20,465 bases of DNA, taken from assembly GCA_900557355.1 (NCBI GenBank), contig USSR01000032.1, forward strand, positions 1-20,465. The letters run 5' to 3'. Each line of letters starts with the position of its first letter. Position 1 is the stretch's first letter. Below are positions 6,535 to 15,500 of this stretch, one piece after another. The notes under the pieces were generated by a model, which made no database searches, was not told the DNA's origin, and saw nothing but the letters and a program-made list of their open reading frames with translations. The position numbers and the translations under genes were made by a program. The DNA comes from an uncultured Bacteroides sp. (GTDB lineage Bacteria > Bacteroidota > Bacteroidia > Bacteroidales > Bacteroidaceae).

Positions 6535-8850
6535 TTAATCGCTTGATATGGTTGACTGATTCGTATCTTGTATAACCGAGTTATCGAATTTATGTTTTTT
6601 CTTTCCAAAAGTGAAACGATAATTTACTGATAAGCTAATTACATGATCGCTAACACGAGGTATTCGGTTTTCATATCTTCTTTCATAACCAATTTGCTGA
6701 AGGTGCCCCTTAGAAACTGCCTTGTACGGCGTTTGCATATATAAATCAATATTCCAGTTGCTGATACTGTAACCAGCTCCGAATCCCAGCATTCCAGGAA
6801 AATGAGTCATAAGACCGGAAGTGATTTTCATATACTTTGATGGTGCCATATAGTTTACATCAAAGCTCCAACCATTATGCATATAAAAAAGAGAACAGCA
6901 AAAGAAAAAACGATCAAAAGAAAAATCTTTCCACAAGGACACATCCATGCGATCATAAATCAGCACTGGCCTTAAACTAAATATCTGGGGAATAATATCA
7001 TATTGCAAAGCCAATTCATAGTGCTGACTCAAACTTTTGCTTCCATTCAAATTTTGATATACAAACATTTTCCGTTCGTCATCATAACGATATAGTTCAT
7101 AGTTCTGCGGATTACTTATGTGCAAACTAGCATAAGAAAGCAATGTCCACCTGGAATTCATAGTCCAATCATAATTTAATCCTGCATTATATTGCAAATA
7201 GTCTTTTAATTTAGGATTTCCTACAAACATCTCGTATTCATTTTTTTTATATTCGTAACCGGTACGATTTGAAAGACTTATTTCTGTACTACGGACAGTT
7301 CCGGTCAACTTCAACGAATGTCCCTTATGAAGATAGGAGAGTTTCAATGAAGGTATGAAGAAAGAACTGAACACATGATTTCCATTCGTCGTAGTATATG
7401 ATAAATGTTCGGCAATGCTAGCTTGTAGATTAAATTTCTTCTTAATGCGATAATTATATGTAGCATAAAAACTGGTATTACCTTTATTTAAAAAGATCTC
7501 TGAATTTTGCCCCTCTTTTGTATTTAAGTTGTTAGTATGCGTAAAATTCTGATTTAGAGTCAAACTGACAGATGATTTATTTTTGAAACTTTTACTATAG
7601 TTACAATTAAGTCTTCCATACCAACTACCTTCGGCAGTAGCATTGGCATAAGAAGACGTTATGACTTCATCCGTACGCTGCTCATACCATCGATTGTAAT
7701 CGTTGTTTCCATAACTTCCATACAACTCCAATCGAAGTATCTGCCTTTTGGGAAGAGTACGATTATAGCGTAATTGTAAAGCCGGATTCAACCTAACAGT
7801 ATGTTTGTATTCTTGTTTCACGAGAACAGCGGATGTATTATTATACCGTTGCCGATTCCAGTTGTCATTTTCAGACATACTCCTATTCATCCGTAAAGAA
7901 GAGTAAAATGTTTGCAACTTATCTTTATATATATAATTTAGATAAGCTTTCAGGTTATTATTATTGTTTAATGAGGGCAATTCATCGTCTGTCCGGATGA
8001 TGGTTTCGTCAGGAAAATGATAAATTGTTTCGGTATATCCTTCGTCATGATTTCTAAAATGAGTATAATTGTCCGATACTGATACAGCCCATTCAGATTT
8101 TCCTTCAAAATACTGGGCAGTTCCTCGTCCAGTGCCTGTTGGTTTGTTCAATTGATGCCTTGCGTTTAAAGCGATTGTTCCTAAGTAATCCCGTTCTTTA
8201 AGTATATAATCTAATATAGTAGAAGCTTCCGGGTAATCGGAACGACCTTGAGAATAAAAATCTACACGTTTAATATCTTTTGGGTTTAGATTCTGCACTT
8301 CTTCCCGTGTTGCCTCACGTCCGTCAATACACAATAATACGTTTTCTCTATGATAAGTGATAGTTGCACTTCGAGGGTCAGCTTCCAGCCCCGGAATCAT
8401 TAACGCACGCAAAGCACTGTATCCGTCATAAGAGTGTCGTAACTGCTCGCGAGTAGGGAATGCCATTATTTTGTCTTCGGTATTTATCCGATTGGGAGCT
8501 AGCACAGTTACTTCCTGCATCTGTACCACTTTCTTATCCATCGTTATTTCTCCTAAACGAATCAGGGTCTCTTTGGTCGGATTCAATACTAAAGTAGTTT
8601 CTTTATAACCTAAATAACTGATTAATAGCTTGTACTTTTGTTCCGTATGTGGAAGTTTGAGTTCAAATTCTCCTTTACTATTCGTAGTTCCCCCTACCAC
8701 AAAAAGCGTGTCATTCAGATAGCAGCGTATAGTTGCAGCCACTAAGTCTTGTTTCTCTTCATCTATCAGATGCCCCTGAATTTTCAGTTCCTGTCCAAAA
8801 ACAGATATAGAAAAGAGTAACATACAAACTAAAAATACATTATTTTTCAT
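6535..8850 (-). CDS. TonB-receptor-like outer-membrane beta-barrel protein
   Basis: 771 residues. Residues 1-20 are a signal peptide (ends ISVFGQ). Residues 21-105 are a carboxypeptidase-regulatory-like Ig domain (GHLIDEEKQDLVAATI to LGEITM), as in SusC-type receptors. Residues about 125-225 form a plug-like domain (SYDGYSALRALMIPGLEADP and LCIDGREATREEV). Residues about 230-760 alternate aromatic beta strands typical of the outer membrane protein beta-barrel family, with a final barrel strand near SLSVNYRFTFGKK before a short polar tail. It lacks the usual SusC length (about 1000) and has no SusD partner, so nutrient import of a large glycan is less likely than passage of the peptide product or a small ligand. 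It follows the precursor gene after a 110-base gap holding a hairpin. Confidence 0.75.
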   Translation of the reverse strand: MKNNVFLVCMLLFSISVFGQELKIQGHLIDEEKQDLVAATIRCYLNDTLFVVGGTTNSKGEFELKLPHTEQKYKLLISYLGYKETTLVLNPTKETLIRLGEITMDKKVVQMQEVTVLAPNRINTEDKIMAFPTREQLRHSYDGYSALRALMIPGLEADPRSATITYHRENVLLCIDGREATREEVQNLNPKDIKRVDFYSQGRSDYPEASTILDYILKERDYLGTIALNARHQLNKPTGTGRGTAQYFEGKSEWAVSVSDNYTHFRNHDEGYTETIYHFPDETIIRTDDELPSLNNNNNLKAYLNYIYKDKLQTFYSSLRMNRSMSENDNWNRQRYNNTSAVLVKQEYKHTVRLNPALQLRYNRTLPKRQILRLELYGSYGNNDYNRWYEQRTDEVITSSYANATAEGSWYGRLNCNYSKSFKNKSSVSLTLNQNFTHTNNLNTKEGQNSEIFLNKGNTSFYATYNYRIKKKFNLQASIAEHLSYTTTNGNHVFSSFFIPSLKLSYLHKGHSLKLTGTVRSTEISLSNRTGYEYKKNEYEMFVGNPKLKDYLQYNAGLNYDWTMNSRWTLLSYASLHISNPQNYELYRYDDERKMFVYQNLNGSKSLSQHYELALQYDIIPQIFSLRPVLIYDRMDVSLWKDFSFDRFFFCCSLFYMHNGWSFDVNYMAPSKYMKITSGLMTHFPGMLGFGAGYSISNWNIDLYMQTPYKAVSKGHLQQIGYERRYENRIPRVSDHVISLSVNYRFTFGKKKHKFDNSVIQDTNQSTISSD

Positions 8851-8880
8851 TCTATATAAAATAAAAATAGAAGTTACATA

Positions 8881-8919
8881 TCAGTATACTCTCTCAAATC
8901 AATTGAGAGAATATACTGA
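8881..8919 (-). terminator. hairpin between precursor and barrel genes (partial terminator or mRNA stabiliser)
   Basis: TCAGTATACTCTCTCAA (8881-8897) pairs with TTGAGAGAATATACTGA (8903-8919) with one mismatch and a 5-nt loop. On the minus-strand transcript it lies about 42 bases after the precursor stop. No T run follows immediately, so it may give leaky termination or protect the 3' end of the precursor mRNA, letting the peptide be made in excess of the downstream envelope proteins. This is a common arrangement in peptide operons, but the role here is inferred. Confidence 0.6.
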
Positions 8920-8960
8920 AAATAGATTCAATAATTAGCTTTAATTCATTACGGAATTAC

Positions 8961-9203
8961 CTAATCTACCGAACAATGAAATCTTCCACAATGCTCTGAA
9001 CAATGGTCATCGCAATGAACGTCACAAGTAAATTCATCGCAATCTTTACCACAAGAATATGCTTCAACTCCATCAAAATCTCCAGATAGTAATCCACCGA
9101 TAGCCAACGGATCGGTTTCTAACCGCTGTTCCAATTCTTCAACATAAAGAGTTGGCAACTCTACATTCAAAGAACGTAGTTCTTTTTTCTCATTTTGTTC
9201 CAT
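8961..9203 (-). CDS. Cys/His-rich precursor peptide of a radical SAM RiPP
   Basis: 80 residues. Residues 1-45 look like a leader: charged N-terminus, then LNVELPTLYVEELEQRLE, then TDPLAIGGLLSGD with a Gly36-Gly37 pair. Residues 50-80 look like the core and carry all seven Cys (51, 55, 60, 64, 68, 72, 77), at intervals of 4, 5, 4, 4, 4, 5. Each of the last four Cys is preceded by His (63, 67, 71 or 76), and Asp follows three of the Cys. There is no signal peptide. It starts 23 bases after the stop of the radical SAM/SPASM gene. Cys-rich cores next to SPASM maturases are typical of thioether-forming RiPPs (sactipeptides and ranthipeptides), but the repeat pattern matches no family I know. A metal-binding peptide is the alternative. 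Confidence 0.8.
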   Translation of the reverse strand: MEQNEKKELRSLNVELPTLYVEELEQRLETDPLAIGGLLSGDFDGVEAYSCGKDCDEFTCDVHCDDHCSEHCGRFHCSVD

Positions 9204-9226
9204 AAAAATAAATTTTAATTAATATT

Positions 9227-10567
9227 TTATTTAATGCTTAAATAAGCCTTATTCGCAGCATTATGAACTATATCCTCCATATGCGTACAACGATGTTTCT
9301 GTAAGTTTTGTGCCGGACATCCACCGCCACACAGTAATGCGTATTTACAGCTTGCGCATATAGCATTCTCCAAAAGATAGGTCTTTCTCCAACGTTCTTC
9401 GACTTGCTCATTCCAAACAATATCATTATTCAAAGAATAATTACCTATACAATGTTCTTTTTGATTCACAGTCTCCCAGCATGTATAAATTCTACCAAAT
9501 GGATCAAACACAAATCCACCCGTTTGAGCACTACAAAAAGTAGAACGAAAAGATAGAGGTTTACCTTGTTTTATCGCTGCATGAATTCTACGATATACTC
9601 CATAATCTTGGCAAGTAGATTCCAAGCCATGTTTTTTATGCCATTCTATAAAATCTTTCTGTGAGAAGTATTGATAGGCTTTTTCTGTACTATCGGAATA
9701 ATTTCTTAATAATGCAGAGTTTATAGAAAATAAAGGGTTCTCTGTATAGCCCAAATCACAAAAAATCGTTTGTAATCCCTCTAAATCTTCTATATTGTTT
9801 CGATCAGCATTCACTCTAACTGAAATAGCAACTCCTTTATTCAAAGCAATTCCAATATTTTCTACAATCGTATCAAATGTAGGGTATCCTTGATAATGAA
9901 TACGACGTTGATTATGACGTTCTCTAATGCCGTCTATCGTTATCTGAATAAAGCTAATATCTTCCGGCGAGAGAAGATCTTCATAATATTTCAGGTCATA
10001 ACCATTAGAGATAGCAGAAAACTTAAATCCTAATTCTTTACCCTGTTCAATAATATAAGATATAATATTCTTATTTCTCTTTAATAGAGGTTCACCGCCA
10101 TACAAGGTTATTGACCTTGAGCGTAGTCTTTCGTCTGGTGCTATCTGTAATATAGCTTGATAGGCTTTATCTACCATCTCTTTGGTGAACGCTGTTCCAT
10201 CTTTCTGAATATCTTTTTCAAAACAATAGGGACAACGAAAGTTACAATCATAGGTAATTAGAAAAGTAAAACCTTTACGTAGTATACTTTCTTTTCTAAA
10301 AAGTGCTGTTGCTAAACGTTTAAAGTATTCTTTTTCTTCATCTTCTGTTTGTAAAGTGATATATCCTCTTTTTTCAAGAGCATCTTTTGTACTTTCTTCA
10401 CAAGGTAGCACAGCCCTATCAAAATAAGGATTTTCTATCAGAAACCTTACTATGGACTTATCTATTAAATCTATAGCACCGGTATAGCCATGTATTAATA
10501 GGCTATCGTCAGGTTCACTTTCTAATTCTATCGATATTGCATACGATGATAATCTGTATTTTTCCAT
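9227..10567 (-). CDS. radical SAM/SPASM peptide maturase
   Basis: 446 residues. Residues 1-95 form an N-terminal domain with features of RiPP maturases (possible leader-recognition region, not certain). Residues 100-300 are the radical SAM core: CNFRCPYC gives the CxxxCxxC cluster motif (Cys108, 112, 115), followed by LYGGEPLL and the ISNGYDL and QITIDG strands. The C-terminus is a SPASM domain with auxiliary cluster ligands: Cys345, GRIYTC (Cys363), the exact CX2CX5CX3C set at Cys404, 407, 413 and 417, and a last Cys427. Such enzymes act in the cytoplasm to make thioether or other crosslinks on precursor peptides, and the 80-residue Cys-rich peptide gene directly downstream is the obvious substrate. 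The start is supported by the conserved ACTAATATT leader shared with the gene at 1184. Confidence 0.9.
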   Translation of the reverse strand: MEKYRLSSYAISIELESEPDDSLLIHGYTGAIDLIDKSIVRFLIENPYFDRAVLPCEESTKDALEKRGYITLQTEDEEKEYFKRLATALFRKESILRKGFTFLITYDCNFRCPYCFEKDIQKDGTAFTKEMVDKAYQAILQIAPDERLRSRSITLYGGEPLLKRNKNIISYIIEQGKELGFKFSAISNGYDLKYYEDLLSPEDISFIQITIDGIRERHNQRRIHYQGYPTFDTIVENIGIALNKGVAISVRVNADRNNIEDLEGLQTIFCDLGYTENPLFSINSALLRNYSDSTEKAYQYFSQKDFIEWHKKHGLESTCQDYGVYRRIHAAIKQGKPLSFRSTFCSAQTGGFVFDPFGRIYTCWETVNQKEHCIGNYSLNNDIVWNEQVEERWRKTYLLENAICASCKYALLCGGGCPAQNLQKHRCTHMEDIVHNAANKAYLSIK

Positions 10568-10611
10568 AATATTAGTATGAATGAAAAATGTTTTTCAATG
10601 ATAATTTGTTG

Positions 10612-10642
10612 CAAAAGAATACATTTCTAAGTTAAGAGAAAA
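10612..10642 (-). promoter_or_regulatory. predicted promoter of the peptide operon
   Basis: On the minus strand the -7-like box TTCTTTTG (complement of 10612-10619) follows TTTT (10639-10642) by 19 nt. Each box is one base from the Bacteroides consensus, so it is probably weak unless activated. The leader to the ATG at 10567 is 44 nt. The left copy at 1224-1254 has the same arrangement. Confidence 0.5.
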
Positions 10643-10649
10643 ATATTAA

Positions 10650-10697
10650 CCATATACAAATGCGTATACATTTACTTATACACACATTTATATATGG
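10650..10697 (-). promoter_or_regulatory. long inverted repeat, possible operator or terminator (right copy)
   Basis: Arms CCATATACAAATGCGTATA (10650-10668) and its near complement (10677-10697) enclose an 8-nt loop. It starts 20 bases after the regulator stop and ends just before the -33 region of the maturase promoter. It could be the regulator gene's terminator (TTAATATTTTT follows) or a binding site for the regulator. Several bases differ from the left copy (for example CCG to CCA at the outer end, with GG retained), and some changes on the two arms compensate each other, which supports selection for symmetry. Confidence 0.7.
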
Positions 10698-10717
10698 TTT
10701 TACTATAAAAAAGAGAA

Positions 10718-11098
10718 TTATTCTAAATACAATGATTTGACAAAATCTGTAATAGATTCACAAACAACATTCATTTTTTTCTTCAATCTACTACGCCGTA
10801 TTCTAAAAGAACTCTCTAAAACATGAAACAACTCTGAAATTTGAGCATTATTAAAATCAATACGTAATAAAAGAATGATATGTATATCGTCTTCCGAAAG
10901 TGCAGGATAATAATGTCTTAACTTATAGATAAAACCATCCTGATGAAGATTTATCCAAAGTTCTAATTTATTCCAATCATGATTACTTATTACAGACAGA
11001 GATGTGATATAAATTTGTGCATCATAAGCTGTTTTCCAATCATTCTGTATATTTGAAACAAAACATTGGAGTTCTTCTAAATCTTCTTTTTCATTCAT
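10718..11098 (-). CDS. small LuxR-type HTH transcriptional regulator
   Basis: 126 residues, no signal peptide. Residues 1-60 are helical without a recognised domain. Residues 65-112 match the HTH found at the C-terminus of many Bacteroidetes TPR/DUF6377-type regulators: YPALSEDDIHIILLLRI, then QISELF and the recognition-helix region SSFRIRRSRLKKKMN. It resembles the output domain of those larger proteins without any sensor, so its activity may depend on abundance or on a partner. It starts 32 bases after the GH28 stop and ends 20 bases before the inverted repeat upstream of the maturase. It probably controls that promoter, and perhaps the duplicate promoter at 1224. A 3' fragment of a paralogue lies at 1325-1390. 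Confidence 0.7.
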   Translation of the reverse strand: MNEKEDLEELQCFVSNIQNDWKTAYDAQIYITSLSVISNHDWNKLELWINLHQDGFIYKLRHYYPALSEDDIHIILLLRIDFNNAQISELFHVLESSFRIRRSRLKKKMNVVCESITDFVKSLYLE

Positions 11099-11130
11099 AT
11101 TCGGATATTCTAAATTACTACAATTATGCC

Positions 11131-12540
11131 CTATTTCACCAATTCACCATTGATATAAAGGTTCTTGAAAGTCACATCTTTCGCCCCTTTAATATCATTT
11201 ACTCCTTTGGCTACATTATTAAAATGAGAATCCTCTACACTGATATTATATACATGTTTATCATCCTCCAATCCGATAATAAGCACACCCAATTTACTCT
11301 TCTCACAAGTTACATTCTTCAAATGCACATTACGGACAATCGGGTCAAACCCTCTCTTACATTTCTCCCGATTCTCATATTGCAGATTGATGCGAAGTAC
11401 AGCTTCACGACATTGGCCTACCGTCACATTGCGTACATATACATTTTCTATAAGTCCTCCGCGACAAGTGCTCGTCTTAATACGAATGACACGATCCAGA
11501 TTCGGGCTATCCATCCGGCAGTCTTCTACAAACAAGTTACGGTAACCACCGGAAATCTCACTGCCAATCACTACTCCTCCATGTCCATTCCTCATCATGC
11601 AACCACGTACGATAATGTTCTCACTGGGAATATTCCATTTACGCCCGTCTTCATTACGTCCTGATTTAATGGCAATACAATCATCACCCGTATCAAATGT
11701 ACAATTCTCAATCAACACATTCTTACAAGATTCAGGATCACATCCGTCTCCGTTAGGTCCACGATTGAAAACAGTTACTCCGCTAACAATCAAGCTCTCG
11801 CAGAAAAGAGGATGAATCACCCAAAATGGAGAGTTTAACAAAGTAACACCTTCAATCAAGATGGTGTGGCAGGAATGTAAGTTCAATAGCTGCGGACGCA
11901 TACCATCTTCCGGCTTCATCAGACGCTTGTAGACAGGAGTCGATGTTTCACCATACATCAACAGACGTTCACGACCTCCATTGCGTTGAGCCACCATGCC
12001 TTCTTTCCAACCATACTTTACGGCCCCACACATCGGCCACCAAGTTTCCATGCTACCTTGTCCGTCAATAATACCTTTTCCTGTTATGGCAATATTGCTT
12101 TCACCATAAGCATAAATCAAGGGGTGAGCGTTATAGCAATCAATTCCTTCCCAACGGGTTAAAACTGCAGGAAAATAAAGGCTTTGATCTGTAGAGAATT
12201 TCAAAACAGCTCCCTCTTCGAGATGGAAATTCACATTGCTCTTTAGAGTAATAGGTCCGGTATAAAAAGTGCCTTTAGGAACAATTACTGTGCCACCTCC
12301 TGACAGACTGCACTGTAAAATAGCCTGATTAATGGCTTCATGGCAAGGATTAGCCTCATCATCCGTTTTTGCTCCAAAATCAGTTATAAGAAATGTTCGT
12401 TTCGGAAAAGAGGTCCGTTTAATCTGTTTTTCGATACGGGCGCTTTCTTTAAATGCTTTATCAAAATCAACAGTATTCGCAGATGTTACCTCTGCCACAA
12501 AAAGCAACATCAGTAGTAAATTAATAGTTCTTCTCATCAT
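11131..12540 (-). CDS. GH28 family polygalacturonase-type glycoside hydrolase
   Basis: 469 residues with a signal peptide (1 to about 21), so probably periplasmic. The mature protein is a right-handed parallel beta-helix with the GH28 signatures in order: NGDGCDPE (263-270, first catalytic Asp), GDDCIAIKSG (285-294, the Asp pair), GHGG (319-322) and RIK (353-355, substrate carboxylate binding). The N-terminal FGAKTDDEA segment is the usual start of the fold. GH28 enzymes hydrolyse galacturonan or rhamnogalacturonan linkages, so the PUL probably targets a pectic glycan. Exo or endo mode cannot be settled from sequence. It is the last enzyme of the PUL, starting 35 bases after the DUF4450 gene. 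No terminator separates it from the regulator gene that follows. Confidence 0.92.
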   Translation of the reverse strand: MMRRTINLLLMLLFVAEVTSANTVDFDKAFKESARIEKQIKRTSFPKRTFLITDFGAKTDDEANPCHEAINQAILQCSLSGGGTVIVPKGTFYTGPITLKSNVNFHLEEGAVLKFSTDQSLYFPAVLTRWEGIDCYNAHPLIYAYGESNIAITGKGIIDGQGSMETWWPMCGAVKYGWKEGMVAQRNGGRERLLMYGETSTPVYKRLMKPEDGMRPQLLNLHSCHTILIEGVTLLNSPFWVIHPLFCESLIVSGVTVFNRGPNGDGCDPESCKNVLIENCTFDTGDDCIAIKSGRNEDGRKWNIPSENIIVRGCMMRNGHGGVVIGSEISGGYRNLFVEDCRMDSPNLDRVIRIKTSTCRGGLIENVYVRNVTVGQCREAVLRINLQYENREKCKRGFDPIVRNVHLKNVTCEKSKLGVLIIGLEDDKHVYNISVEDSHFNNVAKGVNDIKGAKDVTFKNLYINGELVK

Positions 12541-12575
12541 AATTCTTATCCTTTTATTAATATGTTATTTTTATT

Positions 12576-15500
12576 TTATTGCAATGTAACTCCCATCAGA
12601 CCGATAACAACATCGTTTGAAAGTGTTTCCAACGTCAGATGACTTAACTCTTTGGAAGGATTCAGAGGCATGTCCAAAAGTACACCTGCTCCCCCCTCGA
12701 TGGAACGTCCATAAACACCCTTTATGCCTAAGTCCTTTCCCAAGTCATTGCTAACCAAACCCGTCTTAAAATGAATGCGATAAGGACGGGGAGAAACAAC
12801 GGTGAATGCCTGACCATCAACATAGAAATCCTGTTCAATAGGACACCAGTTATCCGGATTCACTAATTCCAATACATCAGAAGTTCCATCTGTATAGTAT
12901 ACACGAACAATACCATTAGCAATGCGACACTGCATGTGGTTGGTACTGCCTGCCATCATTAAATAGGCATGAGAAGCCCGACCGGAAAGCGGAATACTCA
13001 AATTGTCGGGATAATTATCCCACAACGAAGTAAAAGCAATATTGCTTCCTTGAGCCAATGTTCGGAATGGCACACCCAGTTTGGTAGTCAGCATCTCATC
13101 ACGTACCAAGGCACGCAAACCTGCATCATCAATATCAGCAGTTAATTTGGGATGGCACCACTCGCCAATGCCCTGAACAGGAAGTTGCAAAGTGGTATAA
13201 GGCGAACGGGGTGTCAGATACTCATTCCGGAAAATATCAGTCACATTCGCATTGAACAAAGAATCCATATTCATCACCCGGCACTCTGACGTATTCACCT
13301 GTGAGAAAGGAAGAATGACTGATGTTTTTTCCGATTTCGTAATCTGTACGTTTACAGGCTGCCACCATTCCATCTGTCCTTGTTTCATGCGAACAAAGAA
13401 TGTATGATGCCCCAAATGATCATTGACCTTACTTCTTATAGATGTATCACTAACATTCGGTTGTATCAGCACTCCCTGCGGATCATATATTTCACCGAAT
13501 ACCGCCCCTAAAATGGATGGAACACGGATCTCCGCTAAAGCCTCCGCCTGTATTTCAGGCAAAACCGGATTCAGACAGTTTCCTTTCCACACAATTTCGA
13601 CAATTGCTTTTTGGGCAGAAGAAGCAGGAATAACAACCACCGGATAACCAGAAGCAGCTTCCGCAAAGCTCCAGTCAACTTCTTTCCCATTTACTTTCAC
13701 AGAATGAATCCTTTCTCTTCCGACATTCACTTGTAATGTCAATGCCAAAGGCGCCTTAAAACGTTGCTCTATCCGGTAAATATCCGTATCATTCTCCCTG
13801 ACAAAGTGATAGGTTATGTCAGGCAAAGAAATAGAAGCTTTTAACCATCCTGCGGGAAATCCCGGACGAATCACCATCTTCCCGTTCAATACATCGGGTA
13901 AAATGCCATACAATCCTTGTACCAGTAATCGGGAAGCTACCCCTATCGGATCTCCAAAGTCACGATAACACTCTCCACGGGCAGCATCATAAAAGCTGAC
14001 TTGCCCCAAATTGCCGGGACTGTTACCTAAGTACATACCATCCAGAAATGAACTTTTCATCAATCGATATGCCTCCTCCGGACGTCCTGCCTGGAAATAG
14101 GCCAAAGCTGTATGCATTACCTCTGCGAAAGCCACATTATTGATACTCCAGGAATAAGGTAACCAATTGGTAGTGGTAATCGTTGCATATCCCTCTTCCA
14201 GTCCATCGGCATACACGGGGATATGTGGTATTTCCGTATCAACATACCGTGTAGCCTGATATGCTTGAAAAGGATCGGCAACGTCGCTATCGAGTGCATG
14301 GTATATAGTCCATAATCCCGGACTTTCGTGAAGCCGGCGATGTCCCATAAAATCCTGATATTCCGCCCAACAACCTTTGCCCTGCATCCAAAGACGCTTA
14401 TTCATCGCTTTCAATATTTGCTCGGCTTCGTTCTGATAAGGTGAAGGGTCTTCGCCTATCAAAGAAGCAAGAAAAGCTGCCATTTTATTGGCACGGTAGT
14501 TATAAGCCGACGAATGGGTGACTGCGCCACTGTTGTAGTAAAGCGCATCACTTGCCCAAATACAAGCGTATGCATCATATAAACCATCATTGTCCGGATC
14601 ATAATTTAATTTTTCCCAAGCTAGATGGCGGGTAATCACAGGCCACATTTTGCGGACATACGCAGTATCTCCCGTCCAGTTGAAGTGCCATAACAATTCA
14701 TCCATGTAACAAAGATTCATGTCATAGTGGTGCATCTGGTTGTTACGTCCAGGATTCCGGCAAATATACCCATTACTATATTGAGGAGTTCCCCAACGTT
14801 TTTCCGAACGCGCCAGATTCATTGTAGAATCCTGTGCCGGATGAGGTATTGTATTCGGGACATCAGTCACCTGACTGGCTGCATAAGCATCAAAATGAGT
14901 CCGTGCCCGGTCATGCCAACCTAAAGCATCACCGGTATATCCGGCCCTCCACCCACTTAACGGCATACGCCAGCCAATAGCACCGTGCAACCAAACTTGT
15001 CCGTCCCAAATTCCATCGGCAGCTGCGACCAATGCACCACCCAACGTGTTCAAATAAGGGTCCGGCGTTTCTATCTTCAAATGAGAAGCCAATACCAAAG
15101 AGGCTGCCTCCGCTTGTTGATAAAGTTTACGGACATTATAGCCTTCGGAAACCTCCCCACGTACCAAGTATACTTCTTTCTGCAAAGAAAGTTCACCTGT
15201 GACAAGGTCAGTCGCTTCGGCAGGAAGTTCGAAGCAATCAGCCGGGTCTACCCCCATATCTCCATTACGACTCAAACCTTTTCCGGTAGCTCCCCCATGT
15301 TGCCAACGAAGTATAGCTCCTTTAGGCATATTCGAAGGAGAAAAACGCCAAATAGCTCCATCCATATCGGCTAATGCCAATACAGAAATACGCAGTTCTC
15401 CTTTTCCCCAAGACGGGTCTGTCAAATAATAGGTACGTTTTCCAGCCGAATAACGGGATTCACAATGCCCGGTGCGGTCAAGCGCTAATTCTGTTCCGTC

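Larger units (their letters stand above)
10565..10790 (-). repeat. duplicated regulatory block, right copy
   Basis: The intact counterpart of 1182-1390. It contains the end of the HTH regulator gene, the inverted repeat, the promoter and the leader of the radical SAM gene. From the inner edge of the inverted repeat to the end of the -7 box both copies are 40 bases long without a gap, while the sequence between has drifted. That pattern suggests selection on promoter geometry. The two copies are direct repeats bracketing the whole peptide operon. Confidence 0.8.

Noticed and set aside
6525..6608. Twenty-eight extra N-terminal codons for the PqqD-M50 protein, starting at 6608
   Set aside because: They lie almost entirely inside the barrel gene and encode a basic stretch unlike the PqqD-type start. 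The ATG at 6524 is 10 bases after the upstream stop, in line with the operon's spacing.
8881..8919. A CRISPR or attachment-site interpretation of the inverted repeat
   Set aside because: Single copy, no spacers and no integrase nearby. Its place after a precursor gene fits an RNA hairpin.
1182..10790. The operon as a transposon or IS element bounded by the duplicated blocks
   Set aside because: The blocks are direct repeats, have promoter function, and no transposase, integrase or target-site duplication is visible between or beside them.
11017..11664. 215-codon plus-strand open frame
   Set aside because: It runs antisense across the regulator and GH28 genes, whose protein motifs are clear, and its own translation has no recognisable domain. 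It is a shadow frame.
14985..15374. 129-codon plus-strand open frame opposite the DUF4450 gene
   Set aside because: Antisense to a well-formed secreted protein, with a basic, low-order composition and no promoter or family resemblance.
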